Translations under genes and position numbers: made by a program
In this document: positions 34,643-43,157 of the stretch, piece after piece
Position numbering within the stretch: position 1 is the stretch's first letter
How the letters are laid out: the number at the start of each line of letters is the position of its first letter
From: Variovorax sp. OK212
GTDB taxonomy: Bacteria; Pseudomonadota; Gammaproteobacteria; Burkholderiales; Burkholderiaceae_C
Direction: 5' to 3'
Length of the DNA stretch: 64,000 bases
NCBI RefSeq assembly: GCF_900112425.1
Contig: NZ_FOLP01000007.1
Span: forward strand, 62,001 to 126,000
The notes under the pieces: model-generated
The model's database searches: none
What the model was told of the DNA's origin: nothing
Seen by the model: the letters and a program-made list of their open reading frames with translations, nothing else

Positions 34643-34651
34643 AGTGTATCA
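34643..34651 (-). promoter_or_regulatory. Possible extended -10 element of the retron ncRNA
   Basis: On the minus strand TGATACACT overlaps the TGA stop of the SWIM gene: TG-A-TACACT matches an extended -10. Transcription would start near the beginning of a1. No good -35 hexamer is visible 17 bases further upstream. The alternative is read-through from the SWIM operon. Confidence 0.3.
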
Positions 34652-36367
34652 GCCGATGCGTGCGGTCCTTTCCTGATCTGTCGTCGTTTTCGTTGCGGCG
34701 CCTGCCATGTCCAGCATGCCCTGCATGTCGGGCGTGGCCGCGAGGCGCAGCGCCAGCATGTGTTCGCACGGCCCCTTGGTCATGCGGTGGCGCACGAAGT
34801 GGCTGCACTGGCAGTCGCCCGAGGCCACGCGCTGGTCTGTGTCCAGCTGCAGGCCCACCAGGTACTCGCGCTCGCCCGAGGCGCCCTTGCACTTGCCGCT
34901 GAGCGCCAGGCCGCCGTCGGCGCGTGCCTGCGTCTTCACGTTGGCGATGCGGCGCGCCTGCACCAGCGCGGCGGCGGCTTCTTCCTCGGGGCTGGCGTAG
35001 CGCAGCTGGTCCATGGGCAGCGGTTCGCGGCTCAGCTCGCGCAGGCGCCACACGCCGTGCGCCAGGTCGTACACCACGCGCCCGGCCTGCACGTAGCCGC
35101 CGAGCGCGGCGTCGACCGTGAGCGTCGACAGGCCGGTGGCCGCCGCAAGCTCGGCCGTGGTTGCGCGCCAGCGCTCGCCCAGCGCCGCGAACACGCGCAG
35201 CTGGCTGTCCTGGTCGACCGTGTGGCGCGGCTGCAGCAGCTCGAAGTGGCCGTTGCGCGACCAGTCGTTGGCGGTCCAGCCCGAGAGGCCGAGCGTGAAT
35301 TCCATGTCGGGCAGCTGCGCCACCCAGAAGCTCGGCATGCCCGTGCCCAGCAGGTGCACGGTGAAGCCCTGCGCCACCGGCACCAGCCGCTCCAGCTGCA
35401 GCAGCCGGCGCCGGCCCCACACGCGGATGTCGGTGTCCGACGTGGCGCTGTGCGTGGAGCGCGGGCACACCAGCTCGTGGCCCCAGGGCTCGAACAGGAT
35501 GCGCACCGGCTGCCCCGGCCGCAGGATGAAGCGCAGCGAACGCGGCCCCACGCGCTCCTTGCGCCGGCGCAGCACCAGGCAGATGTTGTGCACGTCCATC
35601 GGGTGCAGCTGCAGCCGTTGCGCGGGCAGCAGCATCGCGCTGCTGACCTGCAGGAAGCCGCGCACCCAGCTGTCGGGCACGTCGATCTTCGGCTCGTGGA
35701 AGGCCGGGTCGTTGTCGCTCTGCACCTGGAAGCCGCCGGGGTCGATGGCCAGGCGCGTGGCCTTGTAGTCGCGGATCTTCTGGAACTCGTCGTACAGCGA
35801 TTCGGAGTAGTCCACGTTGGTGGTGCCGAAGGCGTGGTCGCTCACGCGGTCGAAGGCCTCGTGGCTGCACGAGAACATGCCGTAGCTCGACTCGTCCTGG
35901 CTGAAGCACTCGAAGAACACGCGGTCGGGGTGCACCGTGATGACCGGGTCGAGCACGAACCACGCCTCGCGGTTGACCTTGTAGATGTGGTCGAAGTAGC
36001 GCTTCTGCGCGCCCATGAAGGGCTGCAGCACGGCCTGCTTGCGCTTGCGCAGCTCGCCCAGTTCCTCGCGGATGGGCGCCATCTGCGCCTTCAGCGAGTC
36101 GCTGCGCGCCATGAACTGCGCGAGCAGCTCGCTCTCCTGCCCGGCCAGCCATTCGAGGTAGGCGCTCTTGTCGCGCGGCTGGAAGCGCAGGTCGCCCACC
36201 ACCACGTCGTGCAGCGCGGACATGCCTTCGCGAAACGGCAGGTGGCGGTTGACGTCGGCCACGAAATGCACCGGCGCGCGCAGCGTGTCGGGTGCGAACT
36301 GCAGCGCGGTGCTGCCGGCCGTGTGCTGCGCGCCGGAGTGGCCGAAGTAGCGGTACTGGAATCTCAT
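34649..36367 (-). CDS. SWIM zinc-finger domain protein
   Basis: A 572-residue protein with a C-terminal SWIM zinc finger: C519-x-C521, then C534-x-H536 (CQCSHFVRHRMTKGPCEH). Upstream are a winged-helix-like stretch (TTAELAAATGLSTLTVDAAL) and a long N-terminal part with a coiled coil (QMAPIREELGELRKRKQ). SWIM domains bind DNA or protein. E. coli YehQ, encoded with a WGR protein, a MoxR ATPase and a VWA protein, has a similar SWIM domain, but those ATPase and VWA partners are missing here. The ATG overlaps the stop of the WGR/HEAT gene. The stop is 11 bp from the retron a1. Confidence 0.85.
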   Translation of the reverse strand: MRFQYRYFGHSGAQHTAGSTALQFAPDTLRAPVHFVADVNRHLPFREGMSALHDVVVGDLRFQPRDKSAYLEWLAGQESELLAQFMARSDSLKAQMAPIREELGELRKRKQAVLQPFMGAQKRYFDHIYKVNREAWFVLDPVITVHPDRVFFECFSQDESSYGMFSCSHEAFDRVSDHAFGTTNVDYSESLYDEFQKIRDYKATRLAIDPGGFQVQSDNDPAFHEPKIDVPDSWVRGFLQVSSAMLLPAQRLQLHPMDVHNICLVLRRRKERVGPRSLRFILRPGQPVRILFEPWGHELVCPRSTHSATSDTDIRVWGRRRLLQLERLVPVAQGFTVHLLGTGMPSFWVAQLPDMEFTLGLSGWTANDWSRNGHFELLQPRHTVDQDSQLRVFAALGERWRATTAELAAATGLSTLTVDAALGGYVQAGRVVYDLAHGVWRLRELSREPLPMDQLRYASPEEEAAAALVQARRIANVKTQARADGGLALSGKCKGASGEREYLVGLQLDTDQRVASGDCQCSHFVRHRMTKGPCEHMLALRLAATPDMQGMLDMAGAATKTTTDQERTARIG

Positions 36368-39300
36368 GCGGCGTTGCCTCCGGCGGGTGCCGATGTGGCT
36401 GGGGGTGCCGATGCCGATGCCGCTGCGGGTGCGCGGCGCGGCGCCACGCTGCGCACCGGCGCGGTCTGCAGCGGGTTGTCGAGATCGGGAAAGGCTTCCT
36501 GGATGCTGCGCAGCCCCGCCACGTACTGCGCGCGCTCGGTGATCGCACCGGTCACCACCTGCCGCGCGAACACGCGCGCCACGATGCGTGCGATGTCTTC
36601 TGAGTGCATCGCCTGCGCGGCCAGGAACTGCATCACGCGCGCCTTGGCCAGCCGGCCGCGGTTGGCCTGCGACAGCACGCTGAGGAAGTAGGGCTCCAGC
36701 CGCGCGAGCACCTCGGGCTTCTGCCCGGCGGCCGAGGCCAGCCAGTTGGTCACGAACAGCTGCATGCCGGGCGAGGGGTGCTGGCTCAGTTGCAGCATGT
36801 AGGTGGTGACGTCGGTCACGTCGAAGTGGGTGGTGAGCAGCTCGCGGCCCAGGCGCTGCGCGCCCGGGTCCTTGTGGTCGCACAGGCGCACCAGCAGCGA
36901 GGGCGTCCATTGCTCGGCGCCGCCTTGCGCGGCGAACCACTGGCGGGCCCAGTCGCGCGCGTCGTCCCAGCGGCTGTCGAACATGCGCAGCGCGTCGCCC
37001 AGTTGCGCCAGCGTGCGCTGCGGCTGCGCGCCGAGCTGCTCCATGGCCCAGCGGCGCGCGGCGGCGGTGTCGACCAGGCCCATGCTGGCGGTCTCCAGCA
37101 CGCTGAAGCCTTGCGCATCTTGCTGCGGCAGCAGCCATGCGCCCAGGCGCTGCGCGCCCTTGCTGCGCGCCTCGAGCAGGCGCAGCGTGACGGCCGGCTC
37201 GCCCGCGCGCGTGTGCGCGGCCAGCGGGCCGCACAGCCATTGCAGCAGCGCGTCGAACACGCCCTCGGCGGCTTCGGCGCGGAACAGTTCGTCGCGCAGC
37301 ATCGGCATCAGCGCGGCACCGAAAGCCGGGTGCTCGGGCAGCAGCTGCGCGAGCTTGGGCGCGACGGCCGCGCGCACGCCGGGCATCGGGCTGCTGCAGA
37401 AGGCGGCGAAGAGCGCGGGCTGCGCGACCAGCGTGGCGTCGGGCAGGGCGGTGAAAAGCCGCACGCCGGCGCCGCGCAGGCGCGCGTCGTCCGACTGCAG
37501 CAGGCGCGTGAGCACCTCCACCGGCAGGCCGTGCACCGAGGCCGGGTGCAGCAGCAGCCATTCGGCGGCCGTGGCCACCACGTCGGCGGCCGGGTGTTCG
37601 AACAGCGCGAGCAGCTCGGGCAACGGCGCCTTCGCGGCCGCGCTGCGCAGCGGGCCTTGCAGCGCCCACTGCACGTTCTCGCAGATGGCGCCGAGTTCCG
37701 GCGCCTCGGCATCGCGTGCCTCGAGCCAGGGCTGCAGCTCGACGCACAGCGCATCGAGCACCGAGAGGTTCGCCGCGGCGGCCTGCAGCAGCAGGCGCGA
37801 GGCGCGGCGCACTTCGGCATCGGCCGAGGTCAGCAGCGTCAGCAGCAGGTCGACCTGCTGGCTGTACAGGCCCGGGTCTCGCGCGATGCATTCGAGCGCG
37901 AGCGTGCGCGCCTCGGCCAGCGGCGAACCCAGCAGCGCGGGCAGCCAGGGCAAGGCCGGCGCGCCGGCCGCGATGCGTGCCTTGGCCAGCGCAAGCGCGA
38001 AGCGCGCGGTGTCGTCCCAGGGGCTGGCCAGCAGGCGCGCGACCTCGGGCGTCTCGAGGGCTTCGCAGAAGGGCTTGTTGTCCTGCAGCGCGCGCGCCGC
38101 AAAGGCATGCACCGCGGCGCAGCGGCCCTGCTGCATGAGCTGCAGCAGCGCTTGCGGATGGCGGTCCCAGCGCTCGGGCCAGGCTTCGGTGCGCTCGGTG
38201 CGCCGCTCGGGCAGCGGCGTGTGGCGGCGCCAGCGCAGGCCGCCGCGCTGGGCTTCCCATTCGGCGTCGTGGCGGTGCAGCAGCTGCATCAGCACCAGCC
38301 AGCGGCTGTAGGGGCCGGTGTGCCAGCTGCGGGGTTCCTCGGTCCAGCGCGATTCGCGTTGCTGGCCGCCGGTGCCCGCGTCGGCGTCGTCGGCCGCGAG
38401 CAGCACGCCCATGGCCAGCTGCAGCCAGCTCGGCTCGTCGGCGGTGCCCGCCATGGCGAGCCGGCGCAGGTTGCGCCACGTGCGCCGGCGCAGGTAGTCG
38501 CGCGTGCGCTGGCTGTAGGCCAGGCGGCTGTCGGGCCGCACGACTTCCTTGGCGATCTCGAGGTAGCGGCCGTTGGCCTGCGCCCAGCGCCCGCCGGCGC
38601 GGTAGGCCGCGCGCTGCGTTTCCAGGCGCTGGTGCAGCACGCCGAGCAGCACGTAGTCGCCCGCGAACTCGGCACCCTTGTAGAGCCGGCGCCAGGCACG
38701 GAAGCTGCCGGCCGCGAGCTGTAGCGTGGGCGCGATTTCCAGCAGCGCCTTGTGCGCGAGGCCGTCGGCACCCGCGCCCTGGCCCTCGAGCAGCGACAGG
38801 TCGAACAGCTGCTCGACCCACGCCGCGTACTTCAGGCCGTTCCACAGCGCCGGGTCGCCCAGGTGCTGCTGCAGCCGCGGCAGGGCCTCTTCGACGGGCA
38901 GTTCCTGCATGCCGGCCCAGGCGCGGCGCAGCGCCGCGGGCCAGTCGTCGACGATGCGTGCGGATTCGCTCGCGCGCGTGTCGGCCGGCCAGAGGTTCAG
39001 CGCCGCCCAGCGCGCGGCGCGCGTCACCACCGGCGTGCGGCCGCGCTGCGACAGCTCGCGCATCGCCTCGAACGCGCCCGCGTCGCCGCAGCGGCCGATG
39101 GCCCAGGCAATGCAGTAGTCGAGCATCGGCTCGCCGGTTTCCAGCAGCTCGACGAGCCGATGCACCGCCGCAGCCAGCCGGCGCTCGCCGATGCGCCACA
39201 CCACGCGGCTCTGGCGCACCGGCGGCAACAGGCGCCAGGTGTCGGGCGCGAGGGCGGCGAGCAGCACCGCGTCGCCGGGGTGTGCCACGTGTGGTGCGGC

Positions 39301-39606
39301 AGGCGCGGCGGCCATGGCCATTGCGGCGGCGGACGGCAGCGGCGTGCCCTCGATCGCATAGCCCTGCGCCATGTGAGCCGCCACGGCGCGCTCGAACGCG
39401 GCGGTGGCCGGCTCCAGCGGCAGCGGGGAGGGCGTGTAGACCGTTTCCTTCCACTGCTTGCCGTCGGTGCTGATGCTCAGGTGCACCACATGCAGTGCGG
39501 GGCCCGGTGCTTCCGGCAGGGCGAACAGTTCCACGGTGCAGAAACCCGTGGCGCCGAGGGCGCCCGGCTTCATGCGGATCAATATCTCGGAGCGAATGCG
39601 CTTCAC
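36364..39606 (-). CDS. Large HEAT-repeat protein with N-terminal WGR-like domain
   Basis: About 1080 residues. The N-terminal 100 residues (RIRSEILIRM, VELFALPEAPGP, STDGKQWKETVY, AFERAVAAHMAQGYA) follow the WGR pattern, although the Trp-Gly-Arg core itself is not kept. The rest is helical and repetitive, with many HEAT-like units (for example VRRASRLLLQAAAAN, AEARTLALECIARD). The C-terminus ends in an Ala/Pro tail. GTG 39606 is chosen because GGGAGG lies 7 bases upstream; a longer frame exists. It probably acts as a scaffold or nucleic-acid-ligand sensor. It is coupled to the SWIM gene. Confidence 0.8.
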   Translation of the reverse strand: MKRIRSEILIRMKPGALGATGFCTVELFALPEAPGPALHVVHLSISTDGKQWKETVYTPSPLPLEPATAAFERAVAAHMAQGYAIEGTPLPSAAAMAMAAAPAAPHVAHPGDAVLLAALAPDTWRLLPPVRQSRVVWRIGERRLAAAVHRLVELLETGEPMLDYCIAWAIGRCGDAGAFEAMRELSQRGRTPVVTRAARWAALNLWPADTRASESARIVDDWPAALRRAWAGMQELPVEEALPRLQQHLGDPALWNGLKYAAWVEQLFDLSLLEGQGAGADGLAHKALLEIAPTLQLAAGSFRAWRRLYKGAEFAGDYVLLGVLHQRLETQRAAYRAGGRWAQANGRYLEIAKEVVRPDSRLAYSQRTRDYLRRRTWRNLRRLAMAGTADEPSWLQLAMGVLLAADDADAGTGGQQRESRWTEEPRSWHTGPYSRWLVLMQLLHRHDAEWEAQRGGLRWRRHTPLPERRTERTEAWPERWDRHPQALLQLMQQGRCAAVHAFAARALQDNKPFCEALETPEVARLLASPWDDTARFALALAKARIAAGAPALPWLPALLGSPLAEARTLALECIARDPGLYSQQVDLLLTLLTSADAEVRRASRLLLQAAAANLSVLDALCVELQPWLEARDAEAPELGAICENVQWALQGPLRSAAAKAPLPELLALFEHPAADVVATAAEWLLLHPASVHGLPVEVLTRLLQSDDARLRGAGVRLFTALPDATLVAQPALFAAFCSSPMPGVRAAVAPKLAQLLPEHPAFGAALMPMLRDELFRAEAAEGVFDALLQWLCGPLAAHTRAGEPAVTLRLLEARSKGAQRLGAWLLPQQDAQGFSVLETASMGLVDTAAARRWAMEQLGAQPQRTLAQLGDALRMFDSRWDDARDWARQWFAAQGGAEQWTPSLLVRLCDHKDPGAQRLGRELLTTHFDVTDVTTYMLQLSQHPSPGMQLFVTNWLASAAGQKPEVLARLEPYFLSVLSQANRGRLAKARVMQFLAAQAMHSEDIARIVARVFARQVVTGAITERAQYVAGLRSIQEAFPDLDNPLQTAPVRSVAPRRAPAAASASAPPATSAPAGGNAA

Positions 39607-39798
39607 GCGGAGGCCTCCCTGCCTTCGGTTGGGTGCTTGTTTTTTTGTATCGCCGCGCATCTTAGCGGCGGTTGATGGCGGGCATGCGTGTGTAGCATCG
39701 CCGGCTCGCATCCACGCCGCATGAATGCCTCGCAGGGGTGCCCGCATTCATCCGATCGCGCGTAGAGATTCTTCTTAATCTTGTCTTCACACCCGCAC

Positions 39799-40890
39799 AT
39801 GGCGAACACGGAACAGGTCTCCCAGTCGAGCTTTCTCTACTTCACGGGCCAGGGCTCGGACAAGGTCTACCAGGTGCACCTGCGCCCCAAGGACGAAGGC
39901 TGGGTGGTCGACTACGGCAACGGCCGGCGCGGCGGCACGCTGGCCACCGGCACCAAGACCAGCAGCCCGGTCGCCTTCGAGGCCGCGCTGAAGATCTACG
40001 GGAAGGTCGTGAAGGAGAAGACCTCCAAGGGCTACACGCCCGACCAGTCCGGCGCGCTCTACACCTCGAGCGACCTGGCCGGCCGCATGAGCGGCGAGCT
40101 GCCGCAACTGCCCACGCTGATCCTCGAGGAACAGGTGGCGCGCTACTTCGACGACCCGGGCTGGGGCCTGCAGGAAAAGGCCGATGGCGAGAACCGCATC
40201 CTGCTGATCGAAGGCGAGAGCGTGCGCGGCACCAACCGCCGCGGCCTGTTCGTCGACATTCCGCAGGCCTGGGCCGGCGGCGCGCAAGTGCCCGCGGGCC
40301 GCACCGTGATTGCCGGCGAGCACGTGGGCGAAGCCTTCCTGGCCTTCGACCTGCTGGAGCTCGACGGGCAGGACCTGCGCGGCGCGCCGTTCATCGAGCG
40401 CTTCGGGCACCTGCAGAAAACCGCCGCGCGGGTGCCGTGGATGGCGGTGCTCGCGCTCGAGCTCAGCGCCGAGGGCAAGCGCAACCGCGCCGCGCAGTTG
40501 CTGGCCGTGCACGGCGAAGGCTATGTGCTGAAGGCGCTGGACGCGCCGTTCAGCGCGGGCCGCAGCACCAGCAGCCTGAAGTTCAAGTTCAACCAGAGCG
40601 CGACCTGCGAGGTGATCCGTGTCAACGCCCAGCGCTCGGTGGCCGTGGGCCTGCGCGACGAGGCGGGGACCATGATCGACCTGGGCAACGTGACCGTGCC
40701 GCCCAACGAGGTGCTGCCGCCGGCGGGCACGCTGGTCGAGGTGCGCTACCTGTACCGCTACGCGGGCGGAAAGTTCGAACAGCCGGTCTACAAGGGCCAG
40801 CGGCCCGACATGACGCCGGCCGACGCGGTGCTGTCGCAGGTCACGCGCATCAAGGACCGCAGCGCCGTGCCGGACGACGAAGAGGCCTGA
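39799..40890 (+). CDS. WGR domain-ATP-dependent DNA/RNA ligase fusion
   Basis: A 363-residue protein: an N-terminal WGR domain (about 12-80, YQVHLRP, YGNGRRGG, ALKIYGKVVKEKTSKGY) followed by a nucleotidyltransferase ligase core. The adenylated lysine is in motif I EKADGENR (Lys127, Asp129, Gly130); further motifs are FLAFDLLELDG, EGYVLK (240-245) and KFKF (261-264), then an OB-like C-terminal domain. WGR is known from PARPs as a DNA-break reader, so this could seal nicks or ends it recognises. It is divergent from the WGR/HEAT-SWIM-retron genes across 192 bases. ATG 39799 lacks a clear ribosome site. Confidence 0.88.
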   Translation: MANTEQVSQSSFLYFTGQGSDKVYQVHLRPKDEGWVVDYGNGRRGGTLATGTKTSSPVAFEAALKIYGKVVKEKTSKGYTPDQSGALYTSSDLAGRMSGELPQLPTLILEEQVARYFDDPGWGLQEKADGENRILLIEGESVRGTNRRGLFVDIPQAWAGGAQVPAGRTVIAGEHVGEAFLAFDLLELDGQDLRGAPFIERFGHLQKTAARVPWMAVLALELSAEGKRNRAAQLLAVHGEGYVLKALDAPFSAGRSTSSLKFKFNQSATCEVIRVNAQRSVAVGLRDEAGTMIDLGNVTVPPNEVLPPAGTLVEVRYLYRYAGGKFEQPVYKGQRPDMTPADAVLSQVTRIKDRSAVPDDEEA

Positions 40891-41016
40891 AAAGCTCTGA
40901 AGGGCTCGAAGCGCGGGCCGCCGCGCATGGCCCAGTCGCCTTCGCCATTCTTGGCCCTGTCCGCGGGTCCGCCGCCGGCCTAAGCTGTCCCGCATGAACA
41001 TCTTGCAGGACGAGCG

Positions 41017-41745
41017 ATGAGTGAAATCGTGTTTTTGGCGGGCGCCACCGGCGCGGTGGGAACGGCGCTGATCCCCTTGCTGACCGGCGCGGGCTACACC
41101 GTCTACGGCAGCACGCGGCGCGCCGGCCGCGCGGCAGCGCTGGAGGCGCAGGGCGTGCACCCGGTGGTGGTCGACGTGTTCGATGCCGAGGCCTTGCGCG
41201 CCGCGCTGGTGCGCATTGCGCCGTGGGCCGTGGTGCACCAGCTCACCGACCTGCCCAGGGACCTCGACCCGGCGCGCATGGCCGAGGCGGCGGCGCTCAA
41301 CGCGCGCGTGCGCACCGAAGGCACGCGCAACCTCGTGGCCGCCGCACAGGCCGCGGGTGCGAAACGGCTCATCGCGCAAAGCATCGCGTGGGCCTATGCG
41401 CCCGGCCCCAGGCCCTTCACGGAAGACCAGCCGCTCGACATCGATGCCCAAGGCCCGCGCCGCGTGAGCGTGGGGGGCGTCGCGGCGCTGGAGCAGGCCG
41501 TGCTCGGCGCGCAAGGCCTGGTGGGCACGGTGCTGCGCTATGGGCAGCTCTACGGGCCGGGCACGTCGACGGCCGAGCCCAAGGGCGCGATGCCGCTGCA
41601 TGTCGAGGCGGCGGCGCGGGCGGCGTTGCTCGCGTTGCAGCACACGACGGGCGGTGTCTTCAACATCGCCGAAGACAGCGCGGAAGTCAGCAGCGAGAAG
41701 GCCAAGCGTGCCTGGCGCTGGGCCGCCAACGCATCGCGGCCCTGA
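41017..41745 (+). CDS. NAD(P)-dependent epimerase/dehydratase family protein
   Basis: A 242-residue Rossmann-fold protein beginning with the dinucleotide-binding GATGAVGTALIPLL. It lacks the classical YxxxK at the usual position; the corresponding region reads SIAWAYAPGPRPF with IAQ before it, as in atypical extended SDRs. Length is shorter than sugar epimerases. It is likely an oxidoreductase or a regulatory NAD-binding protein. The ATG is preceded by AGGACGAG. It follows the ligase gene but seems unrelated. Confidence 0.83.
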   Translation: MSEIVFLAGATGAVGTALIPLLTGAGYTVYGSTRRAGRAAALEAQGVHPVVVDVFDAEALRAALVRIAPWAVVHQLTDLPRDLDPARMAEAAALNARVRTEGTRNLVAAAQAAGAKRLIAQSIAWAYAPGPRPFTEDQPLDIDAQGPRRVSVGGVAALEQAVLGAQGLVGTVLRYGQLYGPGTSTAEPKGAMPLHVEAAARAALLALQHTTGGVFNIAEDSAEVSSEKAKRAWRWAANASRP

Positions 41746-41796
41746 ACCTGCACCGGCGCCGGTCTCAGGCGAATGCGCCGGGGGCTTGGTTGCGGG

Positions 41797-42525
41797 TCAT
41801 TTCCAGAACTGCCACCGCGGCTTCTTCGGCACGGCCGGCTCGTTCGCTGGCGTCACGGCCGGCGTCAGCTTGCCGGCGATGTTCGAAATGCGGCCGAGTT
41901 CGTCGAAGCTGATGTCGACATGCCCTTCGCCCGCTCTCGTGGCGCGGATGGCACCCGTGCCGGTCGCGGTCGCGGCGAACCCCTGCTGTTCGAAGAAGCC
42001 CGTCACCAACCGGCGATGGTCGATCTCGAACTGCGAAATCACTTCCATCAGCACCGTGCCGACGCGCGCCAGCGGCACGGGCGCCAGCACCTGCGCGGGC
42101 ACGTCGTCGAGGAGCATGAAGAGCGCGCCGCCGTCGTAGGGTGCGCGGTAGTAACAGCGCCGGCCCTCGAGGCCGCTGCAGGTCATGGCGATCATGTGAT
42201 CGGTGACCGTGCCCAGCGGGACCGTCGCCTCGGTGAAGGCGGCGATGCCCTCGGTCTCGCCGCGCTGCCGCATGCGCACGGCCGCCTCGGTGTACTGCGG
42301 CGGAATATTGCTTTGCGCATTGGCCCAGATCCAGAGCCACGTGCCGGGCTCGAAGGCATGCGAGCCCAGCAATTGGACGCGGTATTCCAGGTCGTCGCCG
42401 AAGCGCAGCAAGCCCTTCTGGATGTCGAGGCCCCAGGCGCGCTCACCGATCACATCGCCCAAGGCCATTTGCCTGGCGAGCGAGGAAGCCGCGTGGTCCG
42501 CAAAGTGGTCCTGCAATGTGCTCAT
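41797..42525 (-). CDS. DUF6882-like protein
   Basis: A 242-residue soluble protein. The stretch TWLWIWANAQSNIPPQYTEAA with a following hydrophobic core and the C-terminal KPRWQFWK are typical of proteins annotated as DUF6882. No catalytic motif is recognisable. The gene is convergent with the epimerase gene; the start is supported by the family-like N-terminus MSTLQDHFADHAA. The function is unknown. Confidence 0.68.
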   Translation of the reverse strand: MSTLQDHFADHAASSLARQMALGDVIGERAWGLDIQKGLLRFGDDLEYRVQLLGSHAFEPGTWLWIWANAQSNIPPQYTEAAVRMRQRGETEGIAAFTEATVPLGTVTDHMIAMTCSGLEGRRCYYRAPYDGGALFMLLDDVPAQVLAPVPLARVGTVLMEVISQFEIDHRRLVTGFFEQQGFAATATGTGAIRATRAGEGHVDISFDELGRISNIAGKLTPAVTPANEPAVPKKPRWQFWK

Positions 42526-42551
42526 GTCGATCTTTCCCTGATATCGGTTTT

Positions 42552-42604
42552 TTCGTGGTGCGGCACGGTGCGGCGCGGTGCGGCGCGTGGCGGCGCGCGG
42601 CGGC
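42552..42604. repeat. GC-rich tandem 10-mer array
   Basis: Roughly five imperfect copies of GGTGCGGCGC or GTGGCGGCGC fill the gap between the DUF6882-like and DUF2845 genes. No gene or terminator is visible here. Confidence 0.6.
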
Positions 42605-42961
42605 CTACCGCACCTTCTCCCCGTCGCGCACCGACTCCACCGCCCCGTTGAAGAACCGCACGATGCCCAGGAAGTTCCCTTCGCCGCGGTCGTACGTCCA
42701 GTCTTCCATCGGCACGCATTGCTGCGTGACCACCTGCTGTGGCGGGCCGCCCGGGTACTGCGAAGGTATCCACACGACCTGCGGGCGCGGCACGCAGACG
42801 AAGTCTCGCGACACCGGTTCGCCGCATCTCTGCACCACCGAGAACCTGGAGTCGCCCACGCCCGAGAGCCGGCCGCCGCAGCTCAGCGACTGGGCCGACG
42901 CGCCGGCGCCGAACGTGGCGGCGGCCAGCAGCAGGAGGGCGCTTGTAGCGAAGGTGTGCAT
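42605..42961 (-). CDS. DUF2845 family exported protein
   Basis: A 118-residue protein with a signal peptide ending near GASA, then CGGRLSGVGDSRFSVVQRCGEPVSR, which is the DUF2845 signature (Gly-Asp followed by a Cys-Gly-x-Pro turn). Four further cysteines may form disulphides. It is periplasmic and of unknown function. Stand-alone gene. Confidence 0.82.
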   Translation of the reverse strand: MHTFATSALLLLAAATFGAGASAQSLSCGGRLSGVGDSRFSVVQRCGEPVSRDFVCVPRPQVVWIPSQYPGGPPQQVVTQQCVPMEDWTYDRGEGNFLGIVRFFNGAVESVRDGEKVR

Positions 42962-43157
42962 GGGCGGGCGTTGCTTCGTGAACAGTTCACGACTTTAGCC
43001 GGGCGCGCGTTCATGGCCCTTGCCGGCCCCCGTGTCAATCGGAGAATTCTTGCCCGCCCCCTGCGATGACACCGAGCCCGCCGGGCGCCTGCAGTCCGCA
43101 AAATCCTGCGATGACCCGTGCCCCAGAGCCCGAGGCATTCACCAGGAGACAAACAAC

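Noticed and set aside
34649..39454. Single 1601-codon minus-strand frame spanning the SWIM and WGR/HEAT genes
   Set aside because: Its first two thirds are Arg/Ala-rich out-of-frame translation. The two real genes are in different frames with a 4-base overlap.
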